Position numbers and translations under genes: made by a program
Assembly: GCA_902777205.1 (NCBI GenBank)
Contig: CACYSU010000007.1
Coordinates: 1 to 64,000, forward strand
Length of the DNA stretch: 64,000 nucleotides
Reading direction: 5' to 3'
Origin: an uncultured Rhodospirillales bacterium
Lineage (GTDB): Bacteria; Pseudomonadota; Alphaproteobacteria; CAAGCB01; CAG-977
In this document: piece after piece, positions 16,606-23,068 of the stretch
Numbering within the stretch: the stretch's first letter is position 1
How the letters are laid out: each line of letters begins with the position of its first letter
The notes under the pieces: model-generated
What the model was told of the DNA's origin: nothing
Database searches by the model: none
What the model saw: only the letters and a program-made list of their open reading frames with translations

Positions 16606-17337
16606 ATGGACAATGCTTTTGCCGATAAAACGGAAACCGCGCTGATCGCCGAACGTTCGGCCGTTCTGGCCGCGCCCGCCGTTGACGACGACGCCCTGCG
16701 CGCGCTGGAAAGCGAGGCCGCGCGCCGTTTGAACGCCTATTTGGCCGGCGACGTTGACGTCGATGCCGACGAATCGCCTTTGTTCTACGGCTTTATCAAG
16801 GTTTTCGGCGAAACGGAAAACGCGGATTTGCGCGTTCTGGCCAAAAAGGCCGAAGCGAAAATCACCCCCGTTTTGAAACAGTTCGACCATATGGCGGGAT
16901 ACGACAATCTGGCCAAAATCTCGCCCGAGGAAATCGAACGCAACATCACCGATCTGGACGGTTTCGAGCGAATCGACCCGTTCAAGCGCGACGCGGACGG
17001 AAAGTTCGCTTTTGAACAGTTCGCGCCGGTTTTCAGAGTGCTGTCCAACGTCGAAATCGTTGACGACGACGACGGCGCCGTTTCGGAATTGAACGAAACG
17101 TTCATGGAAACGGTGCTGGAAACGGCCAGAATGAAAACGTATATGCGGTTGTGCGTTTCCGATCACGAAATAACGCAGCGGGATTACCTGTCCGAACTGC
17201 AGTTTGAAATGGAAAAGGCCGTCGTCGTCCTGTTCGTCATGGACAAGACGTCCGGCGTCGAATTTCCGTTGGACGCGGCACAGGTCGGAAAAATCCACCA
17301 AGAGTTCCAAAAATTGATTGACGTTCTTGATGAATAG
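16606..17337 (+). CDS. hypothetical protein, first gene of an orphan operon
   Basis: 243-aa acidic, soluble, predominantly helical protein without a signal or membrane segment. Asp/Glu are abundant (VDVDADESP, VDDDDGAVSE). The middle contains EIERNITDLDGFERIDPFKRDADGKF-type amphipathic text broken by charged turns. No family recognised. It has its own near-consensus promoter and GGGTGATGAA before ATG. The next gene follows after 8 nt, so the two products probably act together. Confidence 0.7.
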   Translation: MDNAFADKTETALIAERSAVLAAPAVDDDALRALESEAARRLNAYLAGDVDVDADESPLFYGFIKVFGETENADLRVLAKKAEAKITPVLKQFDHMAGYDNLAKISPEEIERNITDLDGFERIDPFKRDADGKFAFEQFAPVFRVLSNVEIVDDDDGAVSELNETFMETVLETARMKTYMRLCVSDHEITQRDYLSELQFEMEKAVVVLFVMDKTSGVEFPLDAAQVGKIHQEFQKLIDVLDE

Positions 17338-17345
17338 GTGACGAA

Positions 17346-18335
17346 ATGACCCAATCCGTTAAACAAGACTCTTCAAAAAAGAAACTGACCCTGCGCAGCC
17401 GCACGGTGGAAACGTATGTTTCCGGCGCGACGCAATTTATTATGAACGCCAAGGCGCGTTTGCGGCAGAAAAAGGAAAAATTCATTCACGCCGTCCCCCT
17501 GCTGGACAAGATTTCGCGCAAATGCAAAGCTTTCGATCTGCGCATGGAACGCAAATACGGACAGGTTTACACCAAACTGCGCGACAGCACTAAAAACATC
17601 GCCCGCACCGTTTTGGCGGCGCAGCTGTTCGGCGTCCCCGGCGTGATCGGCATGTGCGCCTATAAAACCTGCGAAAAGGCACTGTCTTTGCTGGAACCCG
17701 CGCAGCAGGCGAAGCAGAACGGCGAAATCAGACACCTGTCGGAATACTTCAAACGCAACAAGGGCGAGGCAAGCTTCACCATGACATCGGGTTCCATCAG
17801 CATCGCGATGACCGCCTGCGATGTCGCCGGCAATTATGCGGCCAAAGGGGCTTTGCGCGTCGGCAAGGCATCCCTGCTGATCGCTCCCGAAGTTAAAAAC
17901 TTTGTCAACACGACCGGAAAATGGCTGCGCGGCAAAGAGGGATTCGCCGAAGTCAAACGCGACGCCGCCGTCATGGGCATCACGTTCGGCACCTATTTTG
18001 TTTCCGACGTTCCGATGACGCGCGGTTCGGGCAAACCCGAAACAGCCGTTCCCGTCAAACGCCCGAAAGAATCGACCGTCAGCAAATATTGGAATCAGGT
18101 GCGTAAACTGTTCGCGGACGGATACGGCAACCCCGGCGGCATGATCACCGCGCCGATCGCGGAACGTCCGGCGGCGAAAACGGCCGAAGAAACGGAACCG
18201 GCGAAACCCGCCGCCTCCAATGATCAACCGAAATCGACGTTCAGAAATGACATCAACAAACTGTACGCGTCCGGCATCGGAAACCCCGGCGGCATGATCA
18301 CCGTCTATGACATCAAAAAACAAGGCGGACGTTAA
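17346..18335 (+). CDS. hypothetical protein with duplicated GNPGGMIT motif
   Basis: 329 aa. A basic N-terminus (about 1-75, many Lys/Arg) is followed by a central region with weakly hydrophobic helices (about 85-115 and 150-175). The Pro/Ala/Glu linker from about 215 carries two copies of a short motif: KLFADGYGNPGGMIT near residue 260 and KLYASGIGNPGGMIT near 310, almost at the C-terminus. Spacing of about 50 residues suggests two short linear binding motifs on a flexible tail. No family recognised. Followed by a strong terminator. Confidence 0.7.
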   Translation: MTQSVKQDSSKKKLTLRSRTVETYVSGATQFIMNAKARLRQKKEKFIHAVPLLDKISRKCKAFDLRMERKYGQVYTKLRDSTKNIARTVLAAQLFGVPGVIGMCAYKTCEKALSLLEPAQQAKQNGEIRHLSEYFKRNKGEASFTMTSGSISIAMTACDVAGNYAAKGALRVGKASLLIAPEVKNFVNTTGKWLRGKEGFAEVKRDAAVMGITFGTYFVSDVPMTRGSGKPETAVPVKRPKESTVSKYWNQVRKLFADGYGNPGGMITAPIAERPAAKTAEETEPAKPAASNDQPKSTFRNDINKLYASGIGNPGGMITVYDIKKQGGR

Positions 18336-18346
18336 ACCGGATCTTA

Positions 18347-18377
18347 AACGGCTTCGATTTTCATCGAAGCCGTTTTC
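18347..18377 (+). terminator. rho-independent terminator
   Basis: ACGGCTTCGAT and ATCGAAGCCGT pair perfectly around TTTC, followed by TTTTC. It closes the two-gene operon at 16.6-18.3 kb. Confidence 0.9.
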
Positions 18378-18386
18378 ATAAGGCCG

Positions 18387-18713
18387 TCACAATTTTCCGG
18401 CTTTGTATCTCAACCCCCAATCGGCCATGGAATCAATGACGGGCTTTAACGACATTCCCGCGGCGTTCAGGCTGTATTCGACGCGCGGCGGGACTTCGGC
18501 GAAAACGGCGCGGTCGATCAGCCCGTCGCTTTCCAGTTCGCGCAAACTCTGCGTCAGAACGCGCTGGCTGATTCCCGTCAGGCTTTTGCGCAATTCGCCG
18601 AAACGTTTTTTCCCGCCCGTCAAATCGCGGATAATCAGCAGTTTCCATTTGCTGCCGATCAAATTGATCGTCGTTGCGACGGGGCAATCCGTAATTTTTT
18701 CATTCGGAATCAT
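18387..18713 (-). CDS. HxlR-family transcriptional regulator
   Basis: 108-aa winged-helix protein. The HxlR pattern is clear: CPVATTINLIGSKWKLLIIRDL with its leading cysteine, FGELRKSLTGISQRVLTQSL as the recognition helix, and PPRVEYSLNAAG as the wing. The start is ATG 18713 with GGAGGAA upstream. It is divergent from a cupin gene, and HxlR proteins usually repress a neighbour and themselves. The cysteine may sense oxidants or electrophiles, as in YodB/HypR, but this is inference. Confidence 0.85.
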   Translation of the reverse strand: MIPNEKITDCPVATTINLIGSKWKLLIIRDLTGGKKRFGELRKSLTGISQRVLTQSLRELESDGLIDRAVFAEVPPRVEYSLNAAGMSLKPVIDSMADWGLRYKAGKL

Positions 18714-18743
18714 CCGGTTTCCTCCAATGGTTACTTTTTGCAT

Positions 18744-18761
18744 ACTATATATTAAAATAGT
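18744..18761. promoter_or_regulatory. candidate HxlR operator
   Basis: ACTAT (18744-18748) and ATAGT (18757-18761) form an inverted repeat with 8-nt spacing in the hxlR-cupin gap. It overlaps the AT-rich likely promoter. HxlR/YodB-type sites have similar TACTAT half-sites. Confidence 0.45.
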
Positions 18762-18830
18762 GCCTGCTTTACATTTGAATGTATCATACCCTATCCTGTT
18801 TTCGTTTTCAAACACACAAGGAGAATCAAA

Positions 18831-19253
18831 ATGCAAAAAATCGTTGTGAAAAATTGCGAAACGGCCGCCGGTTCCGTTCAAGGTTCCGGCGACAACGAAT
18901 TCACCGTCAAACCGGTTATCGACGACATCGCGAAATGTTCGGCGAATTTTGTGGAAGTCGCTCCGCAAAAAACCGCTTACGGCTATCATTATCACGAAGA
19001 AAACGAAGAGGTTTTCTATATCATCCGCGGCGAAGCGTCCGTTAAAACGCCGGACGGGGACATCCGTTTGAAACAGGGCGACGCCATCGCTTTTCCCGCG
19101 AACGTCAGCGGATCGCACGTGATTTCCAATCCGTCGAAAACGGAAACGCTGCTTTATCTGGATTTCGGTACGGCCAACAAACCGGACATCGTTCATTTTA
19201 CGGGAACGGAAAACGGATTGATCGTCACGCGCGACGGCGTGAAACCTTTTTAA
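18831..19253 (+). CDS. cupin-domain protein
   Basis: 140 aa, single cupin. Metal-binding motif 1 is GYHYHEENEEVFYIIRGE and motif 2 falls in GDAIAFPANVSGSHVI. His and Glu ligands are present, so it should bind a divalent metal. The substrate is unknown. The ATG has AAGGAG ten bases upstream. Divergent from the hxlR-type gene, which probably controls it. Confidence 0.85.
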   Translation: MQKIVVKNCETAAGSVQGSGDNEFTVKPVIDDIAKCSANFVEVAPQKTAYGYHYHEENEEVFYIIRGEASVKTPDGDIRLKQGDAIAFPANVSGSHVISNPSKTETLLYLDFGTANKPDIVHFTGTENGLIVTRDGVKPF

Positions 19254-19298
19254 TCAAACGCGGGCGGCGGGAATTTTTCCCGCCCTTTTCCGGATACA

Positions 19299-19328
19299 AA
19301 AAATCCACCTTTGCAGGTGGATTTTTAT
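19299..19328. terminator. bidirectional terminator between the cupin gene and tRNA-Glu
   Basis: AAAAATCCACC and GGTGGATTTTT pair around TTTGCA with A- and T-runs on each side, serving the convergent cupin and tRNA-Glu transcripts. Confidence 0.85.
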
Positions 19329-19329
19329 T

Positions 19330-19405
19330 TGGCGACCCCAGGGGGATTCGAACCCCCGTTACCGCCGTGAAAGGGCGATGTCCTAGGCCTCTAGACGATG
19401 GGGTC
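19330..19405 (-). tRNA. tRNA-Glu (anticodon TTC)
   Basis: Minus-strand cloverleaf beginning GACCCCATCGTCTAGAGG, anticodon loop in CCCTTTCACGG, T-arm GGGGGTTCGAATCCCCC, and encoded CCA (19330-19332). Very similar to E. coli tRNA-Glu. Confidence 0.97.
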
Positions 19406-19424
19406 ATCGTTTCAAGTCGGGTTA

Positions 19425-19453
19425 TGTATAAAGGCAATCCGACCCGACGTCAA
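19425..19453 (-). promoter_or_regulatory. promoter of tRNA-Glu
   Basis: On the minus strand TTGACG (19448-19453), 17-nt spacer, TATACA (19425-19430), 20 nt from the mature tRNA end. A 7-bp inverted repeat, GTCGGGT and ACCCGAC, brackets the spacer and the -10. Confidence 0.65.
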
Positions 19454-19488
19454 CATATTTTTGCATTTGCGGCGTCTTTTTTTTCAAA

Positions 19489-20178
19489 TCAGTCGTAATT
19501 GCGCATCAAACCGACCAATTTTCCCTGAATCGTGATGCGTTCCGGACTGTAAATGCGGGTTTCGTACGCCTGATTGCACGGCACCAGCATGATTGAATTG
19601 CCTTTGCGCCGGATTCGTTTCAGGGTGACTTCGCATCCGTCCACCAGCGCGACGGCGATTTCGCCGTTTTCGACGCTGTCCGCGCGGCGGATGATCACCG
19701 TGTCGCCGTCCAGAATACCGGCTTCGATCATCGAATCGCCGGCGACGGTCAGGGCGTAATGTTCCCCGTTGCCGACCATATTGGCCGGAACGGCGACGGT
19801 TTCGTTGCTGCGCAGCGCTTCGATCGGCGTGCCGGCGGCGATTTTGCCGTAGCGCGGCAATTCGACGGAATTGGCGACCAGATTTTCGCTGAGCCGCGTA
19901 AAGGATCGAGTCGTCTGCCGGTCAACAACCGTTTTCGCCGACAAGGCGGGATCGTCCGTCTGGTTGTCGGGCAGGCGCAAAACCTCCAGCGCGCGGGCGC
20001 GGTTCGGCAGCCGGCGAATGAACCCGCGCTCCTCCAACCCTGAAATCAACCGATGAATGCCCGATTTCGATTTCAGCCCGATTGCGTCCTTCATTTCATC
20101 AAACGACGGGGACACGCCGTCTTCACGCAGTTTTTTTTCAATCAGCATCAACAGCTGGTATTGTCTTTTGGTCAGCAT
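19489..20178 (-). CDS. lexA: SOS repressor LexA
   Basis: 229 aa. The N-terminal winged helix (about 1-65) is followed by the S24 peptidase domain. Self-cleavage would fall at Ala115-Gly116 in IAAGTP; the catalytic serine is Ser149 in AGDSM and the lysine is Lys187 in EVTLKR. Represses DNA-damage genes until RecA filaments trigger cleavage. An alphaproteobacterial SOS box lies upstream, so it is autoregulated. Confidence 0.96.
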   Translation of the reverse strand: MLTKRQYQLLMLIEKKLREDGVSPSFDEMKDAIGLKSKSGIHRLISGLEERGFIRRLPNRARALEVLRLPDNQTDDPALSAKTVVDRQTTRSFTRLSENLVANSVELPRYGKIAAGTPIEALRSNETVAVPANMVGNGEHYALTVAGDSMIEAGILDGDTVIIRRADSVENGEIAVALVDGCEVTLKRIRRKGNSIMLVPCNQAYETRIYSPERITIQGKLVGLMRNYD

Positions 20179-20208
20179 AAAACCTCCGTGAACAAACTTT
20201 CTCTTTTT

Positions 20209-20223
20209 GTTCTACTTTAGTTC
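20209..20223. promoter_or_regulatory. alphaproteobacterial SOS box (LexA site)
   Basis: GTTC-TACTTTA-GTTC: the exact direct-repeat GTTC-N7-GTTC bound by alphaproteobacterial LexA, 31-45 nt upstream of the lexA ATG and within the gap to the divergent deacetylase gene. Confidence 0.8.
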
Positions 20224-20296
20224 CGTATTCTTGGCAAGAATTTTTTTAATCTTTTCAATTAGTATCCCGAACCGTCCGGATTTGCAGGAGGCTTTT

Positions 20297-21256
20297 TTGT
20301 TTTTCATCCGTTTGTTTTGTCTGTCCGTTTTATTTTCGGCGGCGGCCGTCCGCGGCGTTCCGGCGGCCGGCTGGGGCGAAGCCGAAATCCCCGTCCCCGT
20401 CGAAACGGGCGCGTGGGGCGAATCCGAACCGTTCGAGGTGGCCGGATTGTTTTCCGCGGACAAAGAAGAAACGCCGGAAAAGCTGCCGCCTTGGCTGGAC
20501 AACGCCGCGGCCGTGGCGGACGTGGAGGACGGGACGCCGATGATCGCTTTGGTCATCGACGATTTGGGCGTGAACAAAAAAATGACGGCGGAGGTGATCC
20601 GCCTGCCCGCGCCTTTGACGGCGTCCTTTTTATATTACGCGGACGATTTGCCGCGCCAAACCGCGGCGGCGGCGGCGGCGGGGCATGAATTGCTGGTGCA
20701 CACGCCGATGCAGCCCGTGAACAGCCGTTTCGACGCGGGGCCGAACGCTTTGCGCATCGGGATGAGCGACGCGGAAATCACGGAAAACCTGAATTTGATG
20801 CTGGAATCCTTTTCCGGCTACGTCGGCATCAACAACCATATGGGCAGCCTGTTTTCCGCCGACGAACACGCGATGCGCACCGTGATGCGGACGGTCGCGG
20901 AACGGGGACTGCTGTTTTTGGATTCGCTGACATCGAACAAAAGCGTCGGGGGCGAAGTGGCGCGCGAAACGGGCGTCCCTTACGCCGTCCGGAATGTTTT
21001 TCTGGACAACACGCGAAATGAAAACGAGATTTTAAAGCAACTCGACCTGCTGGAACGCCACGCGCGACGGCACCGGTTCGCCGTCGGCATCGGTCATCCG
21101 CACAAATCGACGGTCGGCGCGTTGAAAAAATGGATTCCCGCGGCGAAAAAACGCGGCGTCGCGTTCGTTCCGGTCAGCCTGATCGCCGTGTATGTGCAGG
21201 ACGGGGAAACGGCCGCGAACGGACGCGCGCTGAACCCGCACGACGAAAACGAATAA
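20297..21256 (+). CDS. divergent polysaccharide deacetylase family protein (YibQ-like)
   Basis: 319 aa from a TTG start at 20297 with GGAGG five bases upstream. This start gives a clean signal peptide (about 1-20) that the longer frame from 20207 obscures. The catalytic-fold core begins at MIALVIDDLGVN, and conserved blocks HTPMQPV, INNHMGS, FLDSLTS and GIGHPHKSTV match the DUF610/YibQ family. Periplasmic, probably acting on cell-envelope polysaccharide; the reaction is unproven for the family. Confidence 0.85.
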   Translation: MFFIRLFCLSVLFSAAAVRGVPAAGWGEAEIPVPVETGAWGESEPFEVAGLFSADKEETPEKLPPWLDNAAAVADVEDGTPMIALVIDDLGVNKKMTAEVIRLPAPLTASFLYYADDLPRQTAAAAAAGHELLVHTPMQPVNSRFDAGPNALRIGMSDAEITENLNLMLESFSGYVGINNHMGSLFSADEHAMRTVMRTVAERGLLFLDSLTSNKSVGGEVARETGVPYAVRNVFLDNTRNENEILKQLDLLERHARRHRFAVGIGHPHKSTVGALKKWIPAAKKRGVAFVPVSLIAVYVQDGETAANGRALNPHDENE

Positions 21257-21259
21257 GCG

Positions 21260-21658
21260 TCATTCGTCCACGTTGATAGCGACTTCGTCCATGTCTTCGG
21301 GGGCGTTGCCCAGCAAAATCGCCAGATTTTTCAAAAACCGGAAACCGTTGTATTTCCGGCATTCCTCAATTGTCGCGTCGCGTTCCTCGGCTTCGTCGGC
21401 CTCTTCGGGCTTGGGCAGGGACAACGGCATGAACGTCACGGGGCCGCTGACGGGTTCCTGCTGGATTTCGATCCAGCCGTTCGTGAACGAAAACAGGAAA
21501 GCGGTCACTTTTTTCGGATCTTTGACGATTTTCAATTTCAATCCGGACTGGTTGTGAACCAGCAGCATTTCATCCTTTTCAATATATTGCGTCGTGAAAA
21601 TGCCGCGGACTTCGGTGTCCAGAAAATCGTTGACCATGATGATGGGCAGTTCAGGCAT
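21260..21658 (-). CDS. hypothetical protein
   Basis: 132 aa, soluble, acidic C-terminus (EEADEAEERDATIEE). The N-terminal half has a beta-rich pattern (LPIIMVNDFLDTEVRG, MLLVHNQSGLKLKIV). No family recognised. GGAGG precedes the ATG. It lies 3 nt beyond the convergent deacetylase stop and about 50 nt downstream of a membrane-protein gene in the same direction. Confidence 0.6.
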   Translation of the reverse strand: MPELPIIMVNDFLDTEVRGIFTTQYIEKDEMLLVHNQSGLKLKIVKDPKKVTAFLFSFTNGWIEIQQEPVSGPVTFMPLSLPKPEEADEAEERDATIEECRKYNGFRFLKNLAILLGNAPEDMDEVAINVDE

Positions 21659-21709
21659 AGCAACCTCCTTACAGTTTGTATGCGAATGAAAGGCCGGCGG
21701 CGCGGCGGG

Positions 21710-22957
21710 TCAGGCTTTGCGCCGACACACGAAACGTTTGATCTGCGCGTCGATGAAATTGCGCAGCCATTCCAGATCGTCCTTGGGCAGCCCGCGGCCG
21801 ATGTGGGTGGTCTGGCCGTCCGCGCCGATCACCAGCGTGTATTTGAAATCATAGCTGTTGTGAACGACGTAAATGTATTCCAGACTGTCCGGTTTGATCA
21901 AAAATCCGAACGACGGAAAGAACAGCCAGCGCGATTTGATCCGGATGCCGTTCGGGGAAACGATGATCCTTTTGCGGCGGAAAAACAGGGACAGCGGTAT
22001 CAAAACGAACAAAACCAGCGCCGCCGGAACGATCGCCAGACAGGACGTGCTCAGATGAAACAGCAGGCCGAAAAACACGATCGAAAAAAACGAACAGAAA
22101 CACAATATGCCGGCGAACATCGAAAACGCGCTGTCGCGAATTTGCGGGTCGATCTGGCAGGTGTCGGCGTTTTCGACGATCCGGAACGATTTGGGGATTT
22201 TATACAGATCCTTGTCCGTGACGGGAATTTTGCCTTCGCCGATCAAATCGGGCAGAGATTTCTGGATGTCTTCGGGTTTGATTTCGATCACGCCGTCCGC
22301 CGTGTTGAACAGCGCGGGCATTTTCAGCTGGCTGGCCAGTTCCTGCCATTTGCGCGTGATGTTTTCCCCGTCCTTTGTGATGTAAAGCGGAATGGTTTTC
22401 GCTTCGTTCGGATGCTGCAGGTCGATGATGTGCTGGGTGAACGATGTCAGCCCCAGCACGTTGACGATGCGCGTGCGATAGCGCACCCCCAGATATTCGC
22501 TGAGGGAATCGGCCATCCGGCTGCCGTGCTCGAACGGTTTTTGGATGACGACGGCGGCGAATTTGTGCCCGATGAAGAAATCGCGGCCGTAAAACATCAG
22601 CAGCAGACGCGTCACGATGATGAACAGCCCCAGTCCGACAAACAGCCACGACGCGGAAAACGTCCCCGCCGTCGCCGGCAGGGGCAGGTTGTCGATTTTT
22701 GAAAACATCGAGGATTCGCCCCAAACGCCCAGTTCGGAAACCAGCCCCAAAGCGATCAGAACGACGCCCAGAACGATTCCGCGGCAAACGCGGTGTTTGG
22801 AAATCCGGTCCTTGGCCTGCGTGGGGCGGTGCGAAACGTCGAAATCCAGAAAGGACGCCAGCGGACGCAAACGCCGTTTTTCGATTTTTTCATCGTTGAC
22901 CGATATGCTTTCCAATTCGTCAAGATCGGTGTTTTGCAGCAATTCGTCCTGCACCAT
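21710..22957 (-). CDS. membrane protein of unknown function
   Basis: 415 aa. A charged cytoplasmic N-terminus (about 1-58) is followed by two membrane segments (about 60-80 and 100-120), a soluble domain (about 125-270), two more segments (about 280-325) and a C-terminal domain rich in beta strands with GIRIKSRWLFFPSFGFL, which resembles a PH-like membrane-associated module. No family recognised. Starts after GAGGAAC, divergent from the diguanylate cyclase gene. Confidence 0.6.
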   Translation of the reverse strand: MVQDELLQNTDLDELESISVNDEKIEKRRLRPLASFLDFDVSHRPTQAKDRISKHRVCRGIVLGVVLIALGLVSELGVWGESSMFSKIDNLPLPATAGTFSASWLFVGLGLFIIVTRLLLMFYGRDFFIGHKFAAVVIQKPFEHGSRMADSLSEYLGVRYRTRIVNVLGLTSFTQHIIDLQHPNEAKTIPLYITKDGENITRKWQELASQLKMPALFNTADGVIEIKPEDIQKSLPDLIGEGKIPVTDKDLYKIPKSFRIVENADTCQIDPQIRDSAFSMFAGILCFCSFFSIVFFGLLFHLSTSCLAIVPAALVLFVLIPLSLFFRRKRIIVSPNGIRIKSRWLFFPSFGFLIKPDSLEYIYVVHNSYDFKYTLVIGADGQTTHIGRGLPKDDLEWLRNFIDAQIKRFVCRRKA

Positions 22958-23003
22958 GTGTTCCTCGAACCAAGTTTTTTTTCAAGTTATGGCAAATTCG
23001 TCT

Positions 23004-23031
23004 TTGCTCTGCAAGAGTAATATACTATAAA
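23004..23031 (+). promoter_or_regulatory. candidate promoter of the diguanylate cyclase gene
   Basis: TTGCTC (23004-23009), 16-nt spacer, TATAAA (23026-23031), about 38 nt before the ATG. Confidence 0.4.
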
Positions 23032-23068
23032 ATAGCTACGTCGAAAAATCTTTTTTTACGGAAACGAT

